64,000 bases of DNA from UBA3951 sp050952125 (GTDB taxonomy: Bacteria > Bacillota > Sulfobacillia > Fermentithermobacillales > Fermentithermobacillaceae). The translations under genes were made by a program, and so were the position numbers. Location of the stretch: positions 682,001-746,000 of the forward strand of contig JBMNKK010000003.1 in NCBI GenBank assembly GCA_050952125.1, written 5' to 3'. Each line of letters starts with the position of its first letter. Position 1 is the stretch's first letter. Shown one piece after another: positions 1-8,577 of this stretch. Below the pieces are notes generated by a model that was not told the DNA's origin, did not search any database, and worked only from the letters and a program-made list of their open reading frames with translations.

Positions 1-59
1 CGCTGTCACGACTGGACACCACTCGAGAACGTGCGGCGTGCATCGCCTCCCGAGGGCAT

Positions 60-133
60 ATTAGAATCTAGGGTGAGCCTAGGTCGAATCTCGAGTAGCC
101 TAGAGTGAATATCGAATGAATCTAGAATGAGCC
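60..133. repeat. Degenerate 11-bp tandem repeat upstream of the OYE gene
   Basis: About seven imperfect copies of an 11-bp unit resembling GAGTGAATCTA follow each other (one copy is 10 bp), with CTAG and TCGA tetramers recurring at about one helical turn. The spacing would put the copies on one DNA face, as in arrayed protein-binding sites, but no binder is known. It may also be decayed low-complexity DNA. Bases 1-59 hold nothing I can identify. Confidence 0.45.
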
Positions 134-134
134 A

Positions 135-159
135 AAGCGGGCTCGGGTTCCCGGCTTTT
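135..159 (+). terminator. Possible terminator or attenuator hairpin before the OYE gene
   Basis: AAGC and GCTT flank a CGGG-TT-CCCG hairpin, followed by TTTT. It lies about 30 bp before the OYE start codon, so it could end an upstream transcript or attenuate this gene. The stem is short and interrupted. Confidence 0.35.
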
Positions 160-187
160 CTCAGTAAGACAAACCGGAGGGGTAGCC

Positions 188-1189
188 ATGTCTCTTCTCT
201 TCTCCCCAATCACCGTGGGCGGACTCACACTTCGAAACCGTGTGGTAATGCCCCCTATGGCAACTGCTATCGAAGGCCCAGGAGGATCCCGTGAGGATAC
301 CGGCATGCCCAGCGATGCGACCGTAGCATACTACACCGAACGCGCCCAGAAGCAGGTTGGCATGATCATCGTGGAACACACATACGTGACCAGGCGTGGG
401 AAAGCGCATAAAGGCCAGCTGGGTTTGGATACAGATGAAGCGATCCCTGCGTTCAAGCGCCTGGCGCACGCCATCAGGACTCGCGGAGCCGTGGCGGCCG
501 TCCAACTGAATCACGTTGGCGCGTCAGCAAACCCCGACATCACGGGCGGCGAGCCGTTGGGACCGTCCGACAGGCCAAATCCGAGGTCCGATAGAAAGCC
601 GAGAGGGATGACAAAGGAGGAAGTCCACGAAGTCCAGGACCTCTTCGCTGCCGCAGCAAAGAGGGTTCAGTTGGCGGGCTTCGATGCGGTGGAGATCCAC
701 TCTGCCCACGGATACCTGGGCTGCCAATTTCTATCCCCCATCACCAATACCAGGACTGATGAATACGGCGGATCGCTCGAGAATCGCGCCAGATTCATAT
801 GCGAGACCGTCGCCAAAGCCCGTCGCCAGGTAGGCGACTTCTACCCCATCTTCGTAAGGCTGGGGAGCGTTGACGGCATCGAAGGAGGTACAACACCTGA
901 AGATGCTGCCCTCGTTGCCAAGATGCTGCAGGAAGCCGGCGCAGCGATGATAGACGTGTCGGGCGGATTTATGGGGTCGCGGCCGGCCGGAGCAGCGCCC
1001 GGCTACTTCGTGCCCGCGGCTTCGGCTGTAAAGAAGGCGGTTACGATACCGGTCATGGTCACAGGCGGGATCACCGAAGGAGGCTTCGCCGAGAAGGTAC
1101 TTCAGGACGGAGCCGCCGACCTGATAGGGATAGGCCGGGCCCTGCTTCGCGACCCGGATTGGGTGACAAAAGCAAGAGAGATTCTCTAG
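188..1189 (+). CDS. Old yellow enzyme family NADH:flavin oxidoreductase
   Basis: A 333-residue single-domain FMN TIM barrel of the old yellow enzyme / 2,4-dienoyl-CoA reductase N-domain type. It starts with the typical LFSPITVGGLTLRNRVVMPP segment, carries the substrate-pocket EIHSAHGYL motif near residue 170 and the DEYGGSLENR motif near 195, and ends in the phosphate-binding barrel strands (VTGGI, IGIGRALLRDP). The C-terminal FeS/FAD extension of the two-domain enoate reductases is absent. It should reduce activated C=C bonds with NAD(P)H in the cytoplasm; the substrate is unknown. GGAGGGG lies 5 bases before the ATG. It appears monocistronic and its stop is followed by a repeat array. Confidence 0.85.
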   Translation: MSLLFSPITVGGLTLRNRVVMPPMATAIEGPGGSREDTGMPSDATVAYYTERAQKQVGMIIVEHTYVTRRGKAHKGQLGLDTDEAIPAFKRLAHAIRTRGAVAAVQLNHVGASANPDITGGEPLGPSDRPNPRSDRKPRGMTKEEVHEVQDLFAAAAKRVQLAGFDAVEIHSAHGYLGCQFLSPITNTRTDEYGGSLENRARFICETVAKARRQVGDFYPIFVRLGSVDGIEGGTTPEDAALVAKMLQEAGAAMIDVSGGFMGSRPAGAAPGYFVPAASAVKKAVTIPVMVTGGITEGGFAEKVLQDGAADLIGIGRALLRDPDWVTKAREIL

Positions 1190-1198
1190 GACTACCCT

Positions 1199-1354
1199 GG
1201 TGTGCAATGGTTCGCGAGACCTGCTCACAGTGGGCAATAGTCCAGGAAACCTGCTCACATTGGGCAATAGTTCCGGAGTATCGCACATTAGAGTGCATTG
1301 CACCCTAGCGTGCAATAGTTCGTGAGACCTGCTCACAGTGTGCAACAGCTCCGG
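1199..1354. repeat. Two-module intergenic repeat, locus 1 (108-bp period)
   Basis: Three copies of a roughly 30-bp module A (GAGACCTGCTCAC followed by RTGKGCAATAG, near-palindromic) and one roughly 48-bp module B centred on the palindrome GTGCATTGCAC, in the order A-A-B-A, preceded by a partial unit. The GAGAC words at 1216 and 1324 are exactly 108 bp apart, the same period as at 37434-37740. The array starts about 10 bp after the OYE stop codon. No coding function is supported. Confidence 0.85.
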
Positions 1355-1385
1355 CTTTCGTCGCTTAAGACTCAAATCAAAATAG

Positions 1386-1409
1386 GTAGGCTCGCCGAGG
1401 CGAGCCTAC
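1386..1409. terminator. Hairpin between convergent OYE and AbgB-like genes
   Basis: Perfect inverted repeat GTAGGCTCGCC / GGCGAGCCTAC with almost no loop, between two convergent genes. Neither side has a strong T-run, so it is a probable but not canonical bidirectional terminator. Confidence 0.55.
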
Positions 1410-1434
1410 TTCCAATTCTATCTACCCAAAATCC

Positions 1435-2925
1435 CTACTTATCGAACTGATGGAAGGGAGGCTTCATATCCGGGCTTAGGGGGCTCTTGTATCTCTTCCC
1501 GCCTAGTCTCTTAGAGTGCTCAACCTTGGCCTTCTGTATGGTCTCCGGGTCGGTCGCCAGCCGCAATCCGGCCTGAACCAAGGTCCGGGCAGCAGCGATC
1601 ATCCCAGCGTGCCCGATATGCATGCCTGACTGTGCGGTGTACTGCCAGGAGTGCCCCGGCGTTCCCAAGGCCACGCAGGCAGTCGAGAACTGCGATGTCG
1701 GCACGCACCAACTGACATCGCCGACATCCGTGGAACCCCGCATCTCAGGTGCTATCGGCGGACGTCCAAGCACTGTGTCGTTGAGCAGCTTGCCCTCGAG
1801 TTTTTCCTTCATCTCGTCGGGGAGCGTCTCGTCTTGCATGAACGCCTGGGATTGCCCCGGAGGGAACGTCTCGGCGATTTCTCTGGCAAACGCCTGGTCC
1901 TCATCTGTGAACACCGGCGGGCCGGCAACAGCCATCGCGTCGACCAATACCTCATCCAGGACTTTGTTGGGCAGTACCTCGTAGATGCCTTCGAGAAGCT
2001 CGACATCGTAGGTCGTGTCGGTCATTATGGCGGCGCCCTTCGCGCACTTCAGGACCCTCTCGTAGATCTCCTCAACCTGCTCGCGCTTGGGGGCGCGGAC
2101 ATAGTACCATACCTTCGCTTCACCCGGGACAACGTTGGGCTGAAGGCCTCCGTTGGTGATCACGTAGTGGATCCTGGCCTTCTCGATCACATGCTCACGC
2201 AGGTAGTTGACTCCGACATTCATGAGTTCCACCGCGTCCAGAGCGCTGCGGCCCAAGTGCGGAGCGCCGCCCGCATGAGATGTGATCCCGTGGAAAGCAA
2301 CATTCATCGAGTTGACCGCCAGCGAGCTACCTCCGCGGACTATGTTCATGGCTCCCGGATGCCAGGTCAGGCAGACGTCCAGGTCGTCAAACACTCCGTC
2401 CCGAGCCATAAACGCCTTGCCGCTGAAGTTCTCCTCGGCAGGGCACCCAAAGTATTTCACCGTCCCCGGAAGGCCGCGCAGAGAAAGCTCCTCTTTCAGA
2501 GCTATTGCCGCCCCCATTGCCGCGACTCCTAGAAGATTGTGACCGCATCCGTGGCCGCAACCTCCGGGAGTGACCTCCTCCTTCACCGGTGACACCTTCT
2601 GCGATACACCGGGCAGAGCGTCGTACTCACCCAAGAACCCTATGACCGGCTTTCCGCTGCCCCAAGAAGCGACGAACGCAGTAGGCATACCTCCTACCCC
2701 GGTTTCGACTTCGAACCCGTTACGAATGAGGTAGTCTACCTGAGCTTTTGCCGATTTGTTCTCGTGGAGTCCAAGTTCAGCGTACGACCAGATATCATCG
2801 CTGATCTTGATTAGTTCCTGACTGTGGTCTTCTATCCACGCGAATCCCTTGTTAGCCTGTAGTTTCTGCAATATGCCGACCTCCGCTTCATAAAACATGC
2901 GTATACTTGTATTTCCTTTCGACAC
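1435..2925 (-). CDS. M20 amidohydrolase, AbgB-like
   Basis: A 496-residue metallohydrolase of the M20D group most like AbgB, the subunit of p-aminobenzoyl-glutamate hydrolase. The metal-site segment GGCGHGCGHN is at residues 121-130, preceded by GFLGEYDALPG and followed by FGCPAEENFSGK and a GSTDVGDVSW segment near the C-terminus, all typical of the family. It should cleave amide bonds of N-acyl amino acids or small peptides in the cytoplasm; no AbgA partner is adjacent. The first possible start is the GTG at 2925; an ATG nine codons in is preceded by AAAGGAAA, so the start is uncertain. It is divergent from the S9 peptidase and convergent with the OYE gene. Confidence 0.85.
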   Translation of the reverse strand: MSKGNTSIRMFYEAEVGILQKLQANKGFAWIEDHSQELIKISDDIWSYAELGLHENKSAKAQVDYLIRNGFEVETGVGGMPTAFVASWGSGKPVIGFLGEYDALPGVSQKVSPVKEEVTPGGCGHGCGHNLLGVAAMGAAIALKEELSLRGLPGTVKYFGCPAEENFSGKAFMARDGVFDDLDVCLTWHPGAMNIVRGGSSLAVNSMNVAFHGITSHAGGAPHLGRSALDAVELMNVGVNYLREHVIEKARIHYVITNGGLQPNVVPGEAKVWYYVRAPKREQVEEIYERVLKCAKGAAIMTDTTYDVELLEGIYEVLPNKVLDEVLVDAMAVAGPPVFTDEDQAFAREIAETFPPGQSQAFMQDETLPDEMKEKLEGKLLNDTVLGRPPIAPEMRGSTDVGDVSWCVPTSQFSTACVALGTPGHSWQYTAQSGMHIGHAGMIAAARTLVQAGLRLATDPETIQKAKVEHSKRLGGKRYKSPLSPDMKPPFHQFDK

Positions 2926-3025
2926 CTGAAGCTCTCATTTCCTTCGTGTCTAGAAGGTGTTGAGAAGACTAATGATGAAGAAACTTGAGAAAATCTTCTC
3001 CCTTCACAGAAGGAGGCTCCGGTTG

Positions 3026-5086
3026 ATGGCAGACAAAAGAAGACTCGTGTCCGAAGACCTTTACAAACTTGTCTTCGTCTCCGACCCACAGATTTCCCCG
3101 GACGGCAAGAAGATAGCGTTCGTGAGATCGCACATTGATGAGAAGACCAAGGAGTACCGGTCCCACATCTACCTTGTACCCACAGATGGAGGACCTGCCA
3201 GGCAGTTCACCTCCGGGCCGAAGGCAGACACCACTCCAAGGTGGTCTCCTGACGGCTCCAAACTGGCATTCATCTCAGACCGCGGCAGTGAGCGGCAGAT
3301 ACACGTGATGCCCGTTTCCGGCGGCGAAGCAGTTCAAGTGACCAAGATGCGTTACGGCGCGGGCGGACCCGTGTGGTCGCCTGACGGTACCAAAATCGCC
3401 TTCAACGCTTCGGTGGATATGGATGATAAGCCCGAAGACTACGAGAAGCCACTTGACCAGAAAGCCAAGGAAGCCAGGGAGAAGAAACGCAAGGAAGAGC
3501 CGACTCTCGTCACGCGGCTCCGCGTCAAATCCGATATGGCGATGGGACTTATCAACCCCAACCGCCGGAACCATATCTTCGTGATCGATGCCGAGGGAAA
3601 AGGCCCTGCAACCGACATCACTCCGGGTGAATACGACAACGGTAGCCCGGTTTGGTCTCCTTGCGGAAAGTCCATAGCTTTCACATCCAACCGCAGGCCC
3701 GACCCGGATTACGAGCCCTGGTTTGCGGACGTTTGGGTCGTCCCGGCAGAAGGCGGCGAACCCCGCAAAGTCACCAAAAGCGAGGGCCCTTCAGGTGCCC
3801 CGAGGTGGACGCCTGACGGAAAGTTCATTATCTACGGCGGGCACAGGATGGAGCACGGCGGCCCGACCTTAACGAAGCTTTGGAAAGTACCCGCCGAGGG
3901 CGGCGAGCCGGTCTGCCTCACGCCTAACTTCGACCAATCCCTCGGCGACCGCTGCGCCGGCGACAGCAAACTCGGAGGCGGCAACAACGGGCCCACACTT
4001 AGCCCGGATGGCAAGACCATCTATTTCCTGTCCTCCAGCGAGGGCCGTACTTCCCTGTACTCGGTCTCCGTTGACGGCGGCGATCCCTGTCTGGTCTTGG
4101 GCGGAGACCGTGAAATCTACGGTTTCACTATGGACGATTCGGGGAAAAGCGTGGCGATGGTTGTCAGCGAGCCTACCTTCCCCGGGGACCTGTACAGCGT
4201 GAACCTCGACACCAAGGCGGAGAAGGTTCTCACCGCTTCAAACAAAGATCTGCTTGAACAGGTGTATATCGAGTCACCTGAGATCGTCCCCTTCAAAGCA
4301 AGAGACGGCCTGCAGGAGTACGGCTGGATCATGAAGCCGGCGGGGTTCAAGGAAGGCGTGAAGTACCCGGCGGTCCTCCAGATCCACGGCGGCCCCCACT
4401 CGATGTACGGCTACGGGTTCTTCTTTGAGTTCCAGCTCCTCATAAATCGCGGTTACGCCGTCATCTACTCGAACCCGCGCGGCGGAGAAGGGTTTGGCCA
4501 GGAGTTCGTCAAGGCAGTTAACGGCCACTACGGTGAGATGGACTACGATGACCTGCTCGTCTGGACAGACGTCGCCATCAAACACACGGGGTGGATCGAC
4601 GAAAACCGGATAGGCGTGACAGGCGGCAGCTACGGCGGCTTCATGACCAACTGGATTGTCGGGCACACCGACAGATACGCCGCCGCGGTTACTCAGCGCA
4701 GCATATCCAACTGGACCTCATTCCACGGCGTCTCTGACATAGGCTACACCTTCTTAGACAGAGAACTCCTCATAGACCTGTTCAAAGACTTCGAGCAGGC
4801 GTGGAAGTTCTCACCCATCGCGTATGTCGAGAACGTGAAGACGCCCCTCCTCATCATCCATTCAGAGCAGGATATGAGGTGTCCCATCGAACAAGGCGAG
4901 CAGTTCTACGTTGCGCTCAAGAAACTAAAGAAGGAAGTGGAGATGGCGAGGTTCCCGGGCTCCAACCACGAGCTGTCGCGAAGCGGCAAACCCGTGCTGA
5001 GAGTTGCGAGACTGAACCAGATCCTACGCTGGATGGACGGCCACATAGCCAAAAATCCGGGAGATTACGAGCCCGAGTTGGTGTAG
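3026..5086 (+). CDS. S9 family prolyl oligopeptidase / acylaminoacyl peptidase (copy 1)
   Basis: A 686-residue serine peptidase. The N-terminal beta-propeller carries repeated WSPDG segments over about residues 30-390, and the C-terminal alpha/beta hydrolase has GGSYGG with nucleophile Ser535, an acidic site in HSEQDMRCP and His in SNHELSRSG. It should cleave short peptides, probably in the cytoplasm since no signal peptide is seen. The ATG at 3026 was chosen over an upstream in-frame start because AGAAGGAGG precedes it by 9 bases. DUF4438 and LUD genes follow in the same direction. A paralogue lies at 52708-54798. Confidence 0.88.
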   Translation: MADKRRLVSEDLYKLVFVSDPQISPDGKKIAFVRSHIDEKTKEYRSHIYLVPTDGGPARQFTSGPKADTTPRWSPDGSKLAFISDRGSERQIHVMPVSGGEAVQVTKMRYGAGGPVWSPDGTKIAFNASVDMDDKPEDYEKPLDQKAKEAREKKRKEEPTLVTRLRVKSDMAMGLINPNRRNHIFVIDAEGKGPATDITPGEYDNGSPVWSPCGKSIAFTSNRRPDPDYEPWFADVWVVPAEGGEPRKVTKSEGPSGAPRWTPDGKFIIYGGHRMEHGGPTLTKLWKVPAEGGEPVCLTPNFDQSLGDRCAGDSKLGGGNNGPTLSPDGKTIYFLSSSEGRTSLYSVSVDGGDPCLVLGGDREIYGFTMDDSGKSVAMVVSEPTFPGDLYSVNLDTKAEKVLTASNKDLLEQVYIESPEIVPFKARDGLQEYGWIMKPAGFKEGVKYPAVLQIHGGPHSMYGYGFFFEFQLLINRGYAVIYSNPRGGEGFGQEFVKAVNGHYGEMDYDDLLVWTDVAIKHTGWIDENRIGVTGGSYGGFMTNWIVGHTDRYAAAVTQRSISNWTSFHGVSDIGYTFLDRELLIDLFKDFEQAWKFSPIAYVENVKTPLLIIHSEQDMRCPIEQGEQFYVALKKLKKEVEMARFPGSNHELSRSGKPVLRVARLNQILRWMDGHIAKNPGDYEPELV

Positions 5087-5120
5087 TATCCCAAGAAACA
5101 ATCAAGGAGGTTAGTCATCA

Positions 5121-5975
5121 GTGCTGAAGACGAATGAAGACAAACTGGTCATGCTCTCAGTTGCGGGACAGATATCGGCCCCAGCCTGCCAGCCGAGGAT
5201 TTGCTTTGACGGGGTAGTCCGTGTGACGCCGGGAACCGGCGGGATAACCTACAACGTGAAGGTCGGAGACTGCGCGTTCGGCCTAGCCGGAGACCACGTC
5301 GAGCCCGGCGTAAGCACCAAGAACCCGGACGAAAAGGCAAACTCCGGCTACAATACGCTTTCGTGCGTCGGCAACACGGCGTACGTGGTGTCCGGCGACG
5401 CGAAGGGCGCCAAAGGCACCGTCACGGGAAAGCACGGCGGAATCGAGCACGTGCTCATTCACTTTGACCGCGAAACCCTGGATAAACTGCAGGTCGGAGA
5501 TAAAATCCAGGTGCGCAGCTACGGCCAAGGCCTAGCCCTCACGGATTATCCCGAAGTCAAGGTGATGAACCTTGATCCCGCGCTCCTGTACAAGATGGGC
5601 ATAGTCGAGAAGGACGGCGTGCTGGAGGTCCCGGTTGCCCACATCGTTCCGCCGGAGTTCATGGGAAGCGGTCTCGGCGCCAACTCAGCCGAGCGCGGGG
5701 ACTACGACATCACCTCGATGGAGATGGGACGGCTTAAGGAGCTCGGCCTGGACAAGATCCGCTTCGGCGACATCGTAGCCATTGCGGACTCGTCATCCTT
5801 CTACGGGCGCAGCTACCGCAAGGACGCGGTGATTATCGGCGTCGTAGTTCACTCGAACTCCTTTGTCTCCGGCCACGGTCCCGGCGTAACCAGCCTTCTG
5901 ACGGCGCTGAACAAGAAGATCCGCCCGGTCAAGGTTGACAAGGCCAACATCGCCGAGTATCTGGATCTGAAATAG
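5121..5975 (+). CDS. DUF4438 domain protein
   Basis: A 284-residue protein that I recognise as the DUF4438 family (known from Thermotogae and Bacillota, of unknown biochemical role) from its whole-length pattern: CQPRICFDG, a GDHVEPGVS segment, HGGIEHVLIHF and a C-terminal GHGPGVTSLLT motif. Conserved Gly-, His- and Asp-rich turns suggest an enzyme, but no catalytic residues can be assigned. It starts at GTG with AAGGAGG about ten bases upstream. It follows the S9 peptidase by 34 bp and precedes the LUD gene, which suggests cotranscription, although a hairpin separates it from the LUD gene. Confidence 0.75.
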   Translation: MLKTNEDKLVMLSVAGQISAPACQPRICFDGVVRVTPGTGGITYNVKVGDCAFGLAGDHVEPGVSTKNPDEKANSGYNTLSCVGNTAYVVSGDAKGAKGTVTGKHGGIEHVLIHFDRETLDKLQVGDKIQVRSYGQGLALTDYPEVKVMNLDPALLYKMGIVEKDGVLEVPVAHIVPPEFMGSGLGANSAERGDYDITSMEMGRLKELGLDKIRFGDIVAIADSSSFYGRSYRKDAVIIGVVVHSNSFVSGHGPGVTSLLTALNKKIRPVKVDKANIAEYLDLK

Positions 5976-6000
5976 CTAATAGACACAGGAACGGATCTGT

Positions 6001-6035
6001 CGGGAGCCCCGGTGGGAATCCTATTGGGGCTCCCG
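6001..6035. terminator. Ten-base-pair hairpin between DUF4438 and LUD genes
   Basis: CGGGAGCCCC pairs perfectly with GGGGCTCCCG across a 15-base loop. No T-run follows, so it may be an mRNA processing or stability element rather than a true terminator. Confidence 0.45.
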
Positions 6036-6080
6036 GTGGCTATCCGGCCTCAAAAACCCAACTTTAGGAGGGCGAAGCAA

Positions 6081-6722
6081 GTGGCGGAGAACCAATCTTT
6101 GAGCCCGGAACAGTGGTTCCACAGGAAGAGGGCGCTCGCGTGCGTAGATGCGCTAAACAAAGTAGGCTTCACAGCCCTATACGCTGAGACAGCAGAGGAC
6201 GCGCGTAAAGCGGTGCTCGAAGCGATACCCGAAGGAGCATCGGTGGGCATAGGCGGTTCAGTCACGGTCCGCGAACTCGGCCTTCACGAGGCGCTGAAGG
6301 CACGCGGAAATACGGTACACGATCACTGGGATCCGGCCCTCAGTGCTGAGGAAAAGGCCGCAGCGCGCGATGCCCAGATTACCGCGGATGTGTTTCTCTC
6401 CAGCACCAACGCCGTCACGATGAGAGGCGCGCTGGTCAACATTGACGGCACCGGAAACAGAGTCGCCGCCATGATCTTCGGTCCAAAGACAAGCATAGTG
6501 GTCACCGGGTACAACAAGATCGTCGCCGACATCGAAGAAGGGCTCACTCGCACCCGAAGATATGCAGCGCCAATCAACTACCGGCGCCTGAACAGGGAGT
6601 TCAATGAGACTGACGATAACGGGAGAGCGAGAGCGCTAGCTATCACGACCATCCTCGAAGCCAAGCCAGGCGGCAAGGACAAGTTTATCGTGGTAGTGGT
6701 GGGCGAGAAGCTGGGGTACTAG
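6081..6722 (+). CDS. LUD domain protein (LutC/YkgG-like)
   Basis: A 213-residue protein of the LUD (lactate utilisation) superfamily. It has the N-terminal helical segment, the VGIGGSVTVRELGLHEAL motif and a TSTNAVT-like SSTNAVTMRGALVNIDGTGN turn, followed by GYNKIV and an R-rich C-terminal part. In LutABC-type systems such proteins work with FeS and oxidase subunits; none is adjacent here, so the role is open. The ORF can be extended to 6012, but the GTG at 6081 is preceded by AGGAGGG at good spacing, and the upstream extension crosses a stable hairpin. Confidence 0.75.
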   Translation: MAENQSLSPEQWFHRKRALACVDALNKVGFTALYAETAEDARKAVLEAIPEGASVGIGGSVTVRELGLHEALKARGNTVHDHWDPALSAEEKAAARDAQITADVFLSSTNAVTMRGALVNIDGTGNRVAAMIFGPKTSIVVTGYNKIVADIEEGLTRTRRYAAPINYRRLNREFNETDDNGRARALAITTILEAKPGGKDKFIVVVVGEKLGY

Positions 6723-6757
6723 AAGGATAGACGTATCAGGAATAGAGACGCCGGGGC

Positions 6758-7666
6758 TTAGGCTATCACGGGAATTGCCGTTGGCTCAAAAACGATCGCT
6801 TCAGGAGAAACCTTGCAGCGGTAGGCCAGTAGACAAACCCCGGCGTCTCGCGCCTCCGTGAGCGCAGATGCGAATTTGGGATCGGTATCGCGGTTAGGCG
6901 CAACCTTGACGATATCTTCACGCTGGGCGATGAATACGGCGAACGCACGATAGCCCAGGCCGACCGCGCTTTGCAGCTCACCCAAGTGCCTCGCGCCTCG
7001 GTCCGTAGGGGCATCGGGGAACAGGCCCAGCCCATCCGCGCACAGCGTCACGGACTTTACTTCCACAAGCGCTGGCGCGACTCTGTCGCCCTCAAGGTAG
7101 AAATCCAAGCGACTCCTCGGGGTCTTCCGAACGCCCTCAGGTTCTTTCACTAGGCGGTGGAAGGGGTATTCAGCCCGTACCACCTCGTACTCTCGAAATT
7201 CGGGGATTGCACGAGCCCGTAGGGCTTGCCCGAACAGGCGGGTTGGATATCGGGTATCAACAGAGACCCAAGTGTTGCCGTGAAGGGCGAGAACCATGTC
7301 GTACGAAGTCTTCCGGCAATGGCGGGGCTCGGCTCCCTTTCTCCGAGAGACCTTCGGCCCCTCCGGACTTGCCGCGACCCCATCAGGCTGTTCAAACACG
7401 CTCCGCACCATAACCCGGTTCCCGGGGAAAAGGAGCTCCTTCAGCCTGCCTGAATCGGCAACATGGCAGGCTACCTCTATGCCTCTCGTGCAGGCAGGGC
7501 ACCCGTCGCCGTGGCCGCCCACACCCCCGGATGGAATCCCGCCGCTGTCCACGTCCAACCTCACATTCGCTACAAAGCGGTTTGGACGGTCCACAACGAT
7601 GCCTTCTTGGAGGGTTCCCAGGGATATGCGGAGAGGATCGCTCACGCCTTTACGCTCTCCGGACAT
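6758..7666 (-). CDS. sfsA: SfsA-like nuclease with insertions
   Basis: A 302-residue SfsA homologue. Family signatures are VANVRLD and ADSGRLKELLFPG in the N-terminal OB-like part, then RLDFYLEG, ALVEVKSVTL, FPDAPTDRGARHL and a C-terminal AYRCKVSPE. SfsA proteins bind nucleic acid and have a PD-(D/E)xK-type active site (here the D of RLDF and the EVK). Usual length is about 230-240 residues; this one is longer because of a Gly-rich insert with a CPAC motif near residues 42-62 and a basic insert near 100-115. The ATG at 7666 overlaps the mscS stop (TGATG), indicating coupling; a GTG at 7645 is an alternative start. Confidence 0.8.
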   Translation of the reverse strand: MSGERKGVSDPLRISLGTLQEGIVVDRPNRFVANVRLDVDSGGIPSGGVGGHGDGCPACTRGIEVACHVADSGRLKELLFPGNRVMVRSVFEQPDGVAASPEGPKVSRRKGAEPRHCRKTSYDMVLALHGNTWVSVDTRYPTRLFGQALRARAIPEFREYEVVRAEYPFHRLVKEPEGVRKTPRSRLDFYLEGDRVAPALVEVKSVTLCADGLGLFPDAPTDRGARHLGELQSAVGLGYRAFAVFIAQREDIVKVAPNRDTDPKFASALTEARDAGVCLLAYRCKVSPEAIVFEPTAIPVIA

Positions 7667-8478
7667 CACTCGGCCGGGACGCTTATAGCCACATTAGGCC
7701 GCTTGATTCCTTCTCTATCCAACGCTTCTTTAATGCGCAGCCGCAGTTCGCGCTCAATGGCCCATTGCTCCAGCGGTTTCGTCCGCGCCCACACGTTGAC
7801 CACCACGCCAAGGGCGTCCATTCGTCCAATACCCAGCACGCGCGGCCCATCCACAATCACGGGAAACTCCGGCCCCATCTCATCGCATACCTTCTGCATG
7901 ATCGCCATGGCTTTGCGAACGTCCTCTTCGTGAGCCAAAGGCACCTGAACCAGCGCACGGGAGTTGGCGTCGCTGGCGTTGGTAGTCTTGTCGATAAGTC
8001 CGTTTGGGATGATGTGAACGTCTCCGGACCAGTCCTTTAACCGTGTGGTGCGCAGGCCAACCTCCTCAACAACCCCTGACAGCCCGGCCGCGGTGATGTA
8101 ATCGCCCACATCGTACTGCCTCTCGTAGATGATAAAGAAGCCGGTAATGACGTCCTTCACGAGGCTCTGGGCGCCGAAACCTACAGCAAGGCCTACGATC
8201 GCGACACCTCCAAGCAGGGCCTTGATGTCAATGCCAACAAGCTGCAGCACCGTAAGCAGGGCTACCGTGCTCGCCACATAGCGGATCGCGCTCTTCAGCA
8301 GGCTCCCGAGGGTTTTCCCTCTTGCCTCGTCATAGTTAGGGCCCCTAAACTTGGGCGGATGTGCGACGGTGCGGTCAATCAACGAGTCGCCAAGTCTGAC
8401 AACGAGAGCGGTCGCTATGATCACCACTGCGACGCGGACAGCCGTACCGGCTATCCCTAAGAGCAATGCTGCCTCCAC
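7666..8478 (-). CDS. MscS-family mechanosensitive channel
   Basis: A 270-residue small-conductance mechanosensitive channel. An N-terminal membrane segment (about residues 8-28) precedes a second around 60-85 and the pore helix region with LLGGVAIVGLAVGFGAQSLV, followed by the family hallmark GFFIIYERQYDVGDYI and the soluble beta domain with LRTTRLKDWSGDVHIIPNG. It releases solutes from the cytoplasm on hypo-osmotic shock. It starts at GTG with GGGAGGAG ten bases upstream, about 100 bp after the MNIO-like gene on the same strand, and is translationally coupled to sfsA. Confidence 0.9.
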   Translation of the reverse strand: MEAALLLGIAGTAVRVAVVIIATALVVRLGDSLIDRTVAHPPKFRGPNYDEARGKTLGSLLKSAIRYVASTVALLTVLQLVGIDIKALLGGVAIVGLAVGFGAQSLVKDVITGFFIIYERQYDVGDYITAAGLSGVVEEVGLRTTRLKDWSGDVHIIPNGLIDKTTNASDANSRALVQVPLAHEEDVRKAMAIMQKVCDEMGPEFPVIVDGPRVLGIGRMDALGVVVNVWARTKPLEQWAIERELRLRIKEALDREGIKRPNVAISVPAE

Positions 8479-8577
8479 TCGGGCTCAACTCCTCCCGACA
8501 GATTTTCAGTTACCACCCACTGTACACAACGATTCTGCATCCCACAACCCGGCAAGAAACCGGTTCCTCCTGCCGGC

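Noticed and set aside
731..1375. 214-codon minus-strand ORF over the OYE gene end and repeat
   Set aside because: It is antisense to a well-conserved OYE gene and its other part is the intergenic repeat; no start signal supports it.
1651..2532. 293-codon plus-strand ORF
   Set aside because: A shadow of the AbgB-like gene on the opposite strand; its translation has no recognisable family pattern.
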